Positions 33,690 through 41,795 of a stretch of DNA of 64,000 bases are shown here, in pieces. Source of the stretch: Streptomyces sp. MP131-18 (GTDB taxonomy: Bacteria; Actinomycetota; Actinomycetes; Streptomycetales; Streptomycetaceae); the NCBI RefSeq assembly GCF_001984575.1, contig NZ_LZNS01000001.1:7615061-7679060 (forward strand), read 5' to 3'. The notes under the pieces were generated by a model, which had not been told where the DNA came from, ran no database searches, and saw only the letters and a list, made by a program, of their open reading frames with translations. Each line of letters begins with the position of its first letter. The first letter of the stretch is position 1. The position numbers and the translations under genes are program-made.

Positions 33690-34705
33690 GAGGAGTCCTT
33701 CGTGCCGTGCGTCTCGGGGCCGCCGCTGATCACCGGCGCAAGTCGTTCCAGGTGCTGCGGGAATGCCTGTGCCACGTCGTCGGGGCGGGCGATGGACTGG
33801 TCGGCGAAGTCGAATCCGGGCGCGACGATCTCGCTGATGAGGCCGTGGCCGACGTCGTCCGGCAGCCGGCTGGCCTTCCACCAGCCGCCCGGGCACGTGA
33901 ACACCGGTACCTGGCCGCGGTGCGTATCCGTGCCCATGACGACCTCGTGCAGGGTGCCGTCGGGGGAGAGCAGTATGTACTCGATGGGGCCACCGGAGTG
34001 CAGGAAGTGCGTGATGTGCGCGGTGTTGAGGTGCAGGTGGCCGGTGGGAGAACGGGCGTCGAGCAGGTAGTGGATGGTGTTGGCGTACGGCCGCGGACCC
34101 CGGAACGTCGTCATGGACGCGGCGGACTGGTACAGCTGGCGGTAGTAACCGCCCTCGACGTGGGGGGTCAGCTCCAGCAGCCGCGCGAGTTCCGGGCCCT
34201 CCGGCGTGGCGGGCCGGGCCGCCGCGGCGGTGGGCGCCGCTGCCCGCCGGCCGCTCTCCCCGGCCGATGCCGGCTCCTCGTCCGGCGCGTACTCCCACGT
34301 GCCGGTGCCCGGCACCACGGCCTCGCTCCACAGGGCCCCTTCGCCCTCGGCCAGTTCGATGCGGTGCCACTGGCCCGCGGGAACGGTCAGCTGGAAGTGC
34401 TCGCCGTGTCGCGGGGACTCGCCGAGGACCTGGTCCCGCTGGCCGTGGTCGGCCGTGCGGGTGCACACGCGGAGCCGTCCGTCGCCGAAGGCCGCGGGGT
34501 GGCGGAACAGGACGAGGTCGCCGGCGCAGCGCCGCCAGCCGAGGTGGCGGGCGGCGGTGTCGAGCATGCGGGTGCGCCACCGTATCGGCGCGGTGACGAG
34601 CGGCCGGCCGCCGTACCCGGGGTGCCCGCCGGCCGGCCCCGCCCAGCCTCCCGCCGGGTCGGCCGTCAAACGCAGTCGCGGTGCGAGGTCCCGGGCGCTG
34701 GTCAT
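33686..34705 (-). CDS. Double cupin_5 (DUF985-like) protein
   Basis: This is a 339-residue protein. Residues ~175-320 form a clear cupin_5 domain: LLELTPHVEGGYYRQLYQS, TIHYLLDARSPTGHLHLN, EYILLSPDGTLHEVVMG and HGLISEIVAPGFDFADQ. The N-terminal half repeats a degenerate form (GDLVLFRHPAAFGDGRLRV, HFQLTVPAGQWHRIELAEG, EAVVPGTGTWEYA) that lacks the metal-type histidines. Family members are epimerase-like or sugar-binding proteins without settled chemistry. The start follows GAGGAG. It lies 28 nt after ahcY and overlaps the aminotransferase gene by 4 bp. Confidence 0.8.
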   Translation of the reverse strand: MTSARDLAPRLRLTADPAGGWAGPAGGHPGYGGRPLVTAPIRWRTRMLDTAARHLGWRRCAGDLVLFRHPAAFGDGRLRVCTRTADHGQRDQVLGESPRHGEHFQLTVPAGQWHRIELAEGEGALWSEAVVPGTGTWEYAPDEEPASAGESGRRAAAPTAAAARPATPEGPELARLLELTPHVEGGYYRQLYQSAASMTTFRGPRPYANTIHYLLDARSPTGHLHLNTAHITHFLHSGGPIEYILLSPDGTLHEVVMGTDTHRGQVPVFTCPGGWWKASRLPDDVGHGLISEIVAPGFDFADQSIARPDDVAQAFPQHLERLAPVISGGPETHGTKDSS

Positions 34706-34733
34706 GTTTTCGTGCTCCTCGTCCCCGGGCCCG

Positions 34734-36254
34734 TCAGTAGCGGTACCCGGCCGGCTTGTACGGACCGTCCACGGGCACTCCCAAGGAGCGGGCCTGGGCC
34801 TCGGTCAGCGTGGTGAGACGGACCCCGAGCGCGGCCAGGTGCAGCCGGGCGACCGACTCGTCGAGGTGCTTGGGCAGCACGTGCACCCCGACCGTATACG
34901 GGTCGGCCGAGGTGTACAGCTCCAGTTGGGCCAGCACCTGGTTGGCGAAGGAACTGGACATCACGAAGCTCGGGTGCCCGGTGGCGTTGCCGAGGTTGAG
35001 GAGCCGGCCCTCCGACAGCACGATCACCGAGTGGCCGTCGGGGAAGACCCACTCGTCCACCTGGGGCTTCACCGCGATCCGCCGGACCCCCGGCACGGCC
35101 GGCAGGCCCGCCACCTCGATCTCGCCCTCGGCGTGCCCCATGCTGCCGACGATGGCCTGGTGCTTCATACGGGCCATCTGCGCCGCGGTGACGATGCCCT
35201 CGACGCCTGTGGCCGTCACGACGATGTCCGCGACCGGCAGCATCTCGTCGAGCGTGGCGACCTGGAAACCGTCCATGGCCGCCTGGAGCGCGCAGATCGG
35301 GTCGATCTCCGTGACCACCACCCGCGCCCCCTGGCCGCGCAGCGCCTGCGCACAGCCCTTGCCCACGTCCCCGTACCCGCACACCACCGCGGTCTTGCCG
35401 CCGATCAGCACATCGGTGGCTCGGTTGATGCCGTCGATCAGCGAGTGCCGGCAGCCGTAGATATTGTCGAACTTCGACTTCGTCACCGAGTCGTTGACGC
35501 TGATGGCGGGGAACAGCAGGGCGCCCGACTCGTCGAGGCGGCGCAGCCGCTGGGTACCCGTCGTCGTCTCCTCCGTCACCCCGACGAGGCCTGCCGCCAG
35601 CGTCGTCCACTTGCCCGGCGGGTCCGTGAGCGTGCGGGCGACCAGCCCGAGCATCGCCTCCTCCAGCTCGTCCGCGGCACCGTCCGGCGACGGCACGCGG
35701 GCGGAGCGTTCACAGGCGGCGCCGCGGTGCACCAGCTCGGTGGCCGTGCACGCGTCGTCGAGCAGCAGGTTCGGGCCCTGCCCGTCCGGCCAGGTCAGGG
35801 CGCGCTCGACGCAGTGCCAGAACTCCTGCGGGGTCTGGCCCTTCCACGCGAAGACCGGCACTCCGCTCGGCTCCCGCGCGCTGCCCGCGGGGCCCACCGC
35901 CACCGCGGCGGCCGCCGCGTCCTGCGTGGACAGGACGTTGGAGCCCGCCCAGCGCACCTGCGCGCCCAACTCGACCAGGGTCTCGATGAGGACGGCGGTC
36001 TGAACGGTCATGTGCAGCACCCCGGTGATCCGCGCCCCGCGCAGCGGCCGGGCCGCCCGGTGGTCCTCACGAAGCCGCATCAAGGCCGGCATCTCATGCT
36101 CGGCCAGGCGTATTTCCCCGCGCCCCGCGGCGGCCAGCGACAGGTCCAGGACGTGGAAGTCCGCTGCGGCGCCGGGCCGCGTGGGTGCGGGGGAGGCGGG
36201 CATCGGGGCGGAGGCGGTGCCAGTCACGGCGACACTGGCGGAGGCGGAATTCAT
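34734..36254 (-). CDS. ahcY: S-adenosylhomocysteine hydrolase
   Basis: This 506-residue enzyme splits the methyltransferase by-product SAH into adenosine and homocysteine. It has the NAD motif VVCGYGDVGKGCAQALRG, the substrate segment VNDSVTKSKFDNIYGCRHSL with the catalytic Lys/Asp, VTATGVEGIVTAAQM, and the C-terminal VDGPYKPAGYRY that reaches the partner subunit. The ~30-residue Ala/Pro-rich N-terminus is longer than usual. As first gene of the operon, next to several methyltransferases, it is likely a pathway-dedicated copy that relieves SAH inhibition. It is divergent from the guanylate-kinase-like gene. Confidence 0.93.
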   Translation of the reverse strand: MNSASASVAVTGTASAPMPASPAPTRPGAAADFHVLDLSLAAAGRGEIRLAEHEMPALMRLREDHRAARPLRGARITGVLHMTVQTAVLIETLVELGAQVRWAGSNVLSTQDAAAAAVAVGPAGSAREPSGVPVFAWKGQTPQEFWHCVERALTWPDGQGPNLLLDDACTATELVHRGAACERSARVPSPDGAADELEEAMLGLVARTLTDPPGKWTTLAAGLVGVTEETTTGTQRLRRLDESGALLFPAISVNDSVTKSKFDNIYGCRHSLIDGINRATDVLIGGKTAVVCGYGDVGKGCAQALRGQGARVVVTEIDPICALQAAMDGFQVATLDEMLPVADIVVTATGVEGIVTAAQMARMKHQAIVGSMGHAEGEIEVAGLPAVPGVRRIAVKPQVDEWVFPDGHSVIVLSEGRLLNLGNATGHPSFVMSSSFANQVLAQLELYTSADPYTVGVHVLPKHLDESVARLHLAALGVRLTTLTEAQARSLGVPVDGPYKPAGYRY

Positions 36255-36350
36255 TGCCGGTAGTCCCATCGTCTGCGGTCCACTGAGGCCTGGCCATCGT
36301 TCCGGGTCGGGAATCACGAGCGTTGCCCAGGACCTGCGGGCACTCAAGGC

Positions 36351-36440
36351 GTTGTCCGGAGCTGGGGCCGAACGGACAACTCCGAGCCGGCCGCCGCGGC
36401 GCCGCACGGGACCGTTTCCCGCAAGAAGCAAACGGACAAC
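36351..36440. promoter_or_regulatory. Cluster of GTTGTCCG/CGGACAAC sites in the ahcY / kinase divergent region
   Basis: GTTGTCCG (36351-36358) and CGGACAAC (36373-36380) form an inverted pair with a 14-nt spacer. A further CGGACAAC (36433-36440) follows CGTTTCCCG (36413-36421), a string also found inside the element at 29880-29907. They lie between the divergent starts at 36254 and 36545. They fit joint control of both arms of the cluster by one regulator. Confidence 0.6.
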
Positions 36441-36544
36441 CCCTTGCCGCGCCCAATCGCTGTGCACACACTGGCGCTTGCGTTACGCACCGGATTGCCG
36501 GTCCCGCGTTCCATGCCGAAGAAACACGAGAAGGGCGTTATGCC

Positions 36545-37255
36545 ATGCCCGAATCCCTGCCCGAGGCCCAAGCCGAAACAATTCCTGCACCCCAGCCCGA
36601 GAACAGCCGTCCCCTCGTCACCCGGCCCGCCGGCACCCTGCTGGTCCTGTCCGGACCGTCCGGTACCGGAAAGACCTCCCTCTCGCGGGCGATGGTCGAA
36701 AAGGACCCGACGCTGGCCACCACGCGCTCGGTCACCACGCGAAAGCCGCGTGGACCGGGCGAGGAGCACTACGATTACGTGTCCCGCGAAGTGTTCCTCA
36801 AGATGGTGGGCAACGGTGACTTCGTCCAGTGGATTCATCCGTCGTTCGACGAGTACTACGGGACGCTGCGAGCCCCCGTGGAGAAGGCGCTGTCCGAAGG
36901 GCAGGATCTGGTCTTCGACTACTGCACGGAGGGATATCTCAACCTCAGGCGTTTCTACCCGGAGCAGGTCGTCGGAGTCTTCGTGATGGCCCCCAGCGTC
37001 GAGGCCATGGCCATCCGCCTCAAGGGTCGCGGCAGCGAGAGCCCGGAGGAACTGGTACTGCGCCACCACATGGCGGCCAAGGACTTCGCTTTCGTCGACC
37101 AGCACGACTACCACGTGATCAACGACGACTTCGACGCGGCACTTCAGACCCTGCTGGCCATCCGCAGGGCCGAGCAGGCCCGGATGGCCCGGCAGCGGGC
37201 GGTGCTCGACGTCTATGCACAGCACGCCGAGCCGACCCTGCTGCGCTACTACTGA
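36545..37255 (+). CDS. Guanylate-kinase-like P-loop protein
   Basis: This 236-residue protein has the guanylate kinase fold: P-loop LSGPSGTGKTSLSRAM (~residues 36-51), ATTRSVTTRKPRGPGEEHYDY, YYGTLRAPVEKALSEGQDLV, and the lid-like RLKGRGSESPEELVLR. Residues that read guanine in true GMP kinases look changed: the Ser of YYGTS is Leu, the Asp of the EIDxQG motif is Cys in FDYCTEG, and the Glu before YYGT is not conserved. It may phosphorylate another nucleotide or a pathway intermediate. There is a Pro/Glu-rich N-terminal extension. The start follows GAGAAGGG. It is convergent with the regulator gene, overlapping by 7 bp. Confidence 0.82.
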   Translation: MPESLPEAQAETIPAPQPENSRPLVTRPAGTLLVLSGPSGTGKTSLSRAMVEKDPTLATTRSVTTRKPRGPGEEHYDYVSREVFLKMVGNGDFVQWIHPSFDEYYGTLRAPVEKALSEGQDLVFDYCTEGYLNLRRFYPEQVVGVFVMAPSVEAMAIRLKGRGSESPEELVLRHHMAAKDFAFVDQHDYHVINDDFDAALQTLLAIRRAEQARMARQRAVLDVYAQHAEPTLLRYY

Positions 37256-38547
37256 TGCCCCTGCGTCCGCAGGCCACCGGCCAGTTCGCGCACGTAGACG
37301 GTGAGCAGTCCGTTGCAGCGGTATGTGCCCGCGGCCGTCAACTCCAGCAGGTTGGCCTGGTACAGCCGATCGGCCACGCGCATGGCGTTCCCGAGCGACA
37401 TCCCCGGCAGCCGGGCCGCGTCGCGTACGGAGAACTCCGCGGAGTCCGCACGTTCCGTGGTGTCCGCGTGGGCGGCGGCGTCGATGACCCCGAGAGCGGG
37501 CGCCATGTCCGCGCCCAGATCGCGGTGGGACCAGGAGAACACGGTGCGCACCGAGGCGGCCATGTCGTCCGCGCAGCTGAGGAGGTCGAGGCGACCGCGC
37601 GGGTCGGTCATTCCGGCCAGCACCTCCTCCGGGCTCATGCCGGGGGCCGCCGAGAGGCGTTCGGCCAGGATGCGCAGGGCCAGCGGCACATGGCCGCAGT
37701 ACGCGGACAGCCGGGCGATCGCCTCGGGGCGGGCGTTCTCCAGGCCGGGCCCGGCGACCCTGCGCAGGAGTTCGGCGGATTCCTCGGGGGTGAACGGCCG
37801 CAGGGAGAGCCGTACCGCCCCGTCCCGGGCGACGAGACCGGCCAGCCGGTTGCGGCTGGTCACCAGCACCACACAGCCCGGGGCGCCGGGCAATAACGCC
37901 CTGACCTGGTCGGCGCTCGCGGCATTGTCCAGAACGACGAGCATGTGCCGCCCGTCCAGCAGGGTGCGGAACAGCGCGGACCGCTCTTCCGGGCTTTCCG
38001 GAATCGCAGCGCGGTCGACGCCCAGCGCGCGCAGGCTCGCGGCCAGCAGCTCCTCCGTGGGCGCGGGGCGGCCGGCGGGGCCGTAGGCACGCAGGTCGTG
38101 GAAAAGGATGCCGTCGCCGAACGCGGCGGCATTGCGGTGCGCCCACCGCAGCGCGAGCGCGGTCTTGCCGACCCCGGGCATCCCGTCGACCAGCAGCACC
38201 ATCGCCCGGCGGCGGGAGTGCGGCCGAGGTGCGGCGATGAGGCCAAGCTGCTCCAGCTGGCTGCGGCGGCCGGTGAAATGGGATGTGTCGGGCGGCAGTT
38301 GCGACGGACGCCGGGCGGCCCTCGGGGCGGGTCCCGCGCCCGCCAGCCGGTGGGCCAGCAGCAGCTTGCCGCCCGCGGACAGGGCCTCGTCGCATCTGCG
38401 GGCCAGGTCGAGGGAAGCCCGTTTGCCGCCCGTCTCGATTCTGCTGAGGTGCCCCTTGCTGTAATGAATCAGCTTGGAGAGCCTGGCGAGAGAGACGCCC
38501 TGCGCCATGCGCTCCTTACGCAACTCGCTGCCGAACACCACCGTCAT
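37249..38547 (-). CDS. XRE-NB-ARC (STAND) transcriptional regulator
   Basis: This is a 432-residue protein. It has an XRE-type HTH at the N-terminus (FGSELRKERMAQGVSLARLS and HYSKGHLSRIETG), a linker, then an NB-ARC ATPase: P-loop DGMPGVGKTALAL, Walker B-like HMLVVLDNAAS, sensor VLVTSRNRLAGL, GLPL-like CGHVPLALRIL, and a winged-helix tail. There is no TPR or WD40 sensor, so it is shorter than SARP/AfsR proteins. Such proteins are typical pathway-specific regulators in streptomycetes. Its likely targets are the GTTGTCCG...CGGACAAC elements. The start MTVVFGS follows GAGGG. Confidence 0.85.
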   Translation of the reverse strand: MTVVFGSELRKERMAQGVSLARLSKLIHYSKGHLSRIETGGKRASLDLARRCDEALSAGGKLLLAHRLAGAGPAPRAARRPSQLPPDTSHFTGRRSQLEQLGLIAAPRPHSRRRAMVLLVDGMPGVGKTALALRWAHRNAAAFGDGILFHDLRAYGPAGRPAPTEELLAASLRALGVDRAAIPESPEERSALFRTLLDGRHMLVVLDNAASADQVRALLPGAPGCVVLVTSRNRLAGLVARDGAVRLSLRPFTPEESAELLRRVAGPGLENARPEAIARLSAYCGHVPLALRILAERLSAAPGMSPEEVLAGMTDPRGRLDLLSCADDMAASVRTVFSWSHRDLGADMAPALGVIDAAAHADTTERADSAEFSVRDAARLPGMSLGNAMRVADRLYQANLLELTAAGTYRCNGLLTVYVRELAGGLRTQGHQ

Positions 38548-38911
38548 CGCGCCCTCATTTCCGGTCCGGACTCGCAAGGACGCCGCGGTGTCCCGGCCGC
38601 TTCGCGGAAGGCCGGACGCCGTCCGCGGGCCTGTCCCGCCGAGACATCGGGAGCCATCCTGACAACGGCGCTTTCATGCGGCTTTCCTGGCGCGAGACGC
38701 TCTTCGTCCCGGGACAGACCGCCACCGAAGCCCTCAGGCCGCCGTTCATCCGGCTCGCACCGTGCGGACAGCACGCACGGGCTTTCGGGACCCCTGCCGA
38801 GCACCCTCTGCTTCGATTTCCTCCGTCGCTCCCCGGCGTTCGTGGCAGCACGGCCGGCGAGGCGGCTTCAGGCAATCCGGGACCCAAGCCCCTGCGGAAA
38901 GTGAGGCACCC
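38548..38911. other. Intergenic region between the regulator and the ESX locus
   Basis: About 360 nt between divergent genes. It should hold the promoters of the regulator and of the long ESX operon. I see no convincing -35/-10 pair, palindrome or small gene here. Confidence 0.5.
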
Positions 38912-39253
38912 ATGTACGAAGAGGTCAAGCTTTCGCCAGAAGAGGTCGATCGCGTCATGGGCATCATCGCCCAGGCGTTCACCGACATGGAGGCGGTCGC
39001 CGCGGGCATCGGCGGGCACGCCGGCACGGTCGGCACCGCCTACAACGGCACCGGCACCGCGACCGCCGTGGAGACCTACGAGGGCCTCGGCCGGGCCGGC
39101 CAGGCCCTGGCCAACGCCCTGGAAGGGCTCTCCCAGGACCTCGGCCTGACGTCCAGCACCGGCCGGGAGACGGACGACGCGGCACACGGCGCGCTGAACA
39201 ACGTGGTCCCCGCCAACATGGCCTCCGACCACTCCATCGCCGCCCAGATCTGA
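38912..39253 (+). CDS. Small ESX-locus protein, WXG100-like size
   Basis: This 113-residue helical protein begins MYEEVKLSPEEVDRVMGII. Two predicted amphipathic helices flank a turn at YNGTGTATAVETYEG, where a WXG motif would be expected. Here the pattern is Y-N-G. Size and position at the head of the ESX operon suggest a secreted WXG100-superfamily partner, but the missing Trp makes the family call tentative. It precedes three similarly sized proteins. GTGAGG upstream is a weak ribosome site. Confidence 0.65.
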   Translation: MYEEVKLSPEEVDRVMGIIAQAFTDMEAVAAGIGGHAGTVGTAYNGTGTATAVETYEGLGRAGQALANALEGLSQDLGLTSSTGRETDDAAHGALNNVVPANMASDHSIAAQI

Positions 39254-39305
39254 TGCGGCCACCGGCAACCAAGCGACCGAAAGCGGAAACGAGCCAGGAG
39301 AAGTC

Positions 39306-39620
39306 ATGGCCTTCAACGGGTTGATTCAGTTCAGGAACGACAACCTCGACGGCATCCAGTCCCAGACCGTCGGCCAGCAGGAGCAGTACACCGAGATCTG
39401 GGACAACGTGCGCACGCAGCTCCTGAGCCTCGTGCAGACCGGCCAGGTGGACGCCCAGATCGGCGGAACGCTCGAATACCGCGACGCGATCTTCCGCCGC
39501 GAGGCCACCGGCTACGACGAGAGCGTCACCTCGCAGAACACCGCGATGCGCAACGTGCAGAACATCGGCAACGAGGGCGGCGCCGCCATGGTCAGGGCCG
39601 CCGCCGGCGGCCGGGCCTGA
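39306..39620 (+). CDS. Small ESX-locus protein
   Basis: This is a 104-residue, mostly helical protein (FNGLIQFRNDNLDGIQSQT, YTEIWDNVRTQLLSLVQTG, then RREATGYDESVTSQNTAMRN). No WXG or YxxxD/E tail is certain, although GYDES and EYRDAIF are candidate YxxxD-like signals. It fits the length of WXG100-like substrates or chaperones. A CCAGGAGAAG ribosome site lies directly upstream. No further function can be assigned. Confidence 0.6.
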   Translation: MAFNGLIQFRNDNLDGIQSQTVGQQEQYTEIWDNVRTQLLSLVQTGQVDAQIGGTLEYRDAIFRREATGYDESVTSQNTAMRNVQNIGNEGGAAMVRAAAGGRA

Positions 39621-39673
39621 CCGGGTACCGGCACCGGGGAACCGGGTCCCGAGAGACACAGGGGAGACACACC

Positions 39674-40033
39674 ATGGACACCGTCACGATGAACATCGCC
39701 GCCCACCGGAACGTCGAGGCCGCCGTGGGTGAGCGCGACCGACTCGCCAAGTTGATGGAGGCCACCGGCAGCATCGGCTCCAACGCCGGCATGTTCGGCC
39801 GCGTGCCGAACGGGGCGCGGGCGGCGGCGGTGCTGAGCGCGGCCGTGGCCGGCGTGACCCAGCAGGTGTCCGAGGGCGGGCGGACGGTCGACGACATCCG
39901 CAGCAGCGCCGCCGCGGCGGCCCAGATCGGCGAGCAGTCCGACCAGGAGGCCGAACGGGCCCTGGCGCAGGCACGAGCGGCGGCCCTCGGGCACTTCGAC
40001 GCCGAGACATCGGCGCGGGCCGGAGGCTGGTGA
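39674..40033 (+). CDS. Small ESX-locus protein
   Basis: This 119-residue Ala-rich helical protein (VTMNIAAHRNVEAAVGERDR, AAVLSAAVAGVTQQVSEGGR, QSDQEAERALAQARAAALGH) has a ribosome site AGGGGAG. It is likely a coiled-coil or helix-bundle partner within the locus. It resembles no named family that I can identify. It ends 4 nt before the next gene, which suggests coupled translation. Confidence 0.6.
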   Translation: MDTVTMNIAAHRNVEAAVGERDRLAKLMEATGSIGSNAGMFGRVPNGARAAAVLSAAVAGVTQQVSEGGRTVDDIRSSAAAAAQIGEQSDQEAERALAQARAAALGHFDAETSARAGGW

Positions 40034-40037
40034 GGTC

Positions 40038-41318
40038 ATGAGCATCGCGTCGGCCTCGGCCCAGTTCCGGGAAACCATCGAGACGATCAAGAGCGCTCAC
40101 GAGTACGAGATCCGGGCCGCCTCCGGAGCGTGGTTCACCCTGGCCAACGCCGGGGTGGCGGAGAGCACGGTGCTGGCGAGCACGGCTCAGGAGGCGGCCG
40201 CGGAGCCGGGCGTCGGCCTGCGGGAACTGTCCGAGCGGCTGGTTCAGATGACCGACTTCACCTCCGGCACCGCGGCCCTGGCCCAGCAGATCTCGACTCA
40301 GCTCCAGCAGGCGGGGGACCACACGGCGCGGGCCGTGGCGGAGGCCCTCGTGCTGGAGTCGCAGTTCGATGAGCTCATGCAGCAGCGGCAGTCCCTGTCG
40401 ACGTCCGCGCACGCCGAGCAGGCCATGGAGGGCGCGATAATGGCCCTCACCGCACGGGCGCAGGCGGTGCTCACGGCGCTGGACCAGGAGTACGCCAACG
40501 TCATCGCCGGGGAGGCGCCGACGGCGCCCAGGAGTACCGGCCCCGGTGGACCGGGCGCCGCGCCGGCGGCCGCCGGCGCCGGTGCTCCTGGCGGGGCGGC
40601 CGGGGCGGCCGGGTCGGCCCCGGCGGACGCGGCCGGGGCGCCGGGGGCGGCGGCCGGCCCGGCGGGCGCCGCGGAGGCCCCGGTCGCCGACCATCAGGCG
40701 CCCAACGGCAGTGCCGTCGGGTCGGGGGAGTACCCCCACTCCAGCGTGATGGGGCCGGAGCAGGGCGACTTCGCCGGGTGGCAGCGCGACCCGGGCACCG
40801 GCTACCTGGTCGATCCGGCGACCGGGCGGGAGTTCGACCCGGCGACCGGCCGGTGGATCGACCCGGTCACCGGCAAGCCGTTCGGCGAGGCCACCGAGTA
40901 CGCCGCCCGGCTGTCCGGCCTGGGCACCGGCTCGGGCGGCCTGGCCTCGCCCGGTGGGCTGGCGCTGGTCGCCCCGCCCGGCGTGGCGGGCGGGGGCTCG
41001 GGAGGTCTGGCGGGCCTGTACGGCGGCGTCCTGCCGCCGAGTATCGCCCACGCCGGCCCGGCCGGCGGCCAGGTGCTGAGTCAGGCCATGCGCAACATGG
41101 ACCGGAACGCGCACGTGGCGACACAGATGGCGATGCGCGAATCGGCCCAGGGGGGACGACCGTTCATGCCGCCGCCGGCGATGGCCGGGGGCGCGGCGGG
41201 CGGCGGTCAGGGGCGCGGGGGGCGCGGCGCCGGGAACGGGCGGCTCACCGACCTCACCGAGGACCCCGAGGTCTGGGCCCCCCGCCGAAGTGCCACCACG
41301 GGTGTGCTCGGCGAGTAG
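40038..41318 (+). CDS. ESX-locus PPE-like protein with DPATG repeats
   Basis: This is a 426-residue protein. An N-terminal helical part (~1-150) resembles a PPE/WXG-type bundle with an Ala/Gln-rich coiled coil (ALAQQISTQLQQAGDHTARA). It is followed by a Gly/Ala/Pro linker (~155-225), then three short repeats DPGTGYLVDPATG, REFDPATGRWIDPVTG (~245-275), and a Gly-rich tail ending RLTDLTEDPEVWAPR. Such low-complexity plus OCRE-like repeats are seen in actinobacterial T7SS-associated proteins. It may be a surface or structural substrate. Confidence 0.6.
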   Translation: MSIASASAQFRETIETIKSAHEYEIRAASGAWFTLANAGVAESTVLASTAQEAAAEPGVGLRELSERLVQMTDFTSGTAALAQQISTQLQQAGDHTARAVAEALVLESQFDELMQQRQSLSTSAHAEQAMEGAIMALTARAQAVLTALDQEYANVIAGEAPTAPRSTGPGGPGAAPAAAGAGAPGGAAGAAGSAPADAAGAPGAAAGPAGAAEAPVADHQAPNGSAVGSGEYPHSSVMGPEQGDFAGWQRDPGTGYLVDPATGREFDPATGRWIDPVTGKPFGEATEYAARLSGLGTGSGGLASPGGLALVAPPGVAGGGSGGLAGLYGGVLPPSIAHAGPAGGQVLSQAMRNMDRNAHVATQMAMRESAQGGRPFMPPPAMAGGAAGGGQGRGGRGAGNGRLTDLTEDPEVWAPRRSATTGVLGE

Positions 41319-41350
41319 TCCCCGGGGGCCGCAAGCAGCCCCCGGACGAC

Positions 41351-41390
41351 CGCGAGAAGACGCGAGAAGACGCGAGAAGGCGCGAGAAGG
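41351..41390 (+). repeat. Four tandem 10-bp repeats before a WXG100-like gene
   Basis: CGCGAGAAGA, CGCGAGAAGA, CGCGAGAAGG and CGCGAGAAGG run head to tail directly before the AAAAGGAG ribosome site of the next gene. The repeated GAGAAG units could recruit ribosomes, or may simply mark replication slippage. Confidence 0.8.
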
Positions 41391-41405
41391 AAAAGGAGAA
41401 CGCAG

Positions 41406-41750
41406 ATGTCCGCAGATGGCCTGTGGTACATCCCCGAGGGCTTCCGCGAGGCCGCGCGGGCCAGCACGGAGACCGCGGAAGCGGCGGAGAACGCCGGGCG
41501 CCGCCTCGGCCAGGTGCAGGTGAACGCCGCGAGCTGGGGCGGAGCCGACGCCTTCGTCAACGCCCTGACCACCACACGCGACGTCCAGGCCCGGGGGGCG
41601 GCCCTGGCGGCTGAGGGCCGGCGGAACATGGCCGGCGCGGACAACCAGGTCGCCGGCATCGGCGAGGAAGTGGACGTCGCCGCCGGACAGGCGCTCGGCG
41701 CGGCGGCCGCCCACGTGCAGGCCGACCGGACCGTCACCGACGGAATGTAG
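41406..41750 (+). CDS. WXG100-superfamily protein
   Basis: This 114-residue two-helix protein has the turn NAASWGGADAF (W-G-G, matching WXG) near residue 43, with helices EGFREAARASTETAEAAENA and ARGAALAAEGRRNMAGADNQ. It is the clearest WXG100-type candidate of the locus and is probably secreted by the EccC-EccE machine. A YxxxD/E signal is not evident in the tail. The ribosome site is AAGGAG. Confidence 0.72.
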   Translation: MSADGLWYIPEGFREAARASTETAEAAENAGRRLGQVQVNAASWGGADAFVNALTTTRDVQARGAALAAEGRRNMAGADNQVAGIGEEVDVAAGQALGAAAAHVQADRTVTDGM

Positions 41751-41795
41751 AAGACCCCCGCCCCCGGCACCGGACAGGAAGGGAGTGGTTCGACC

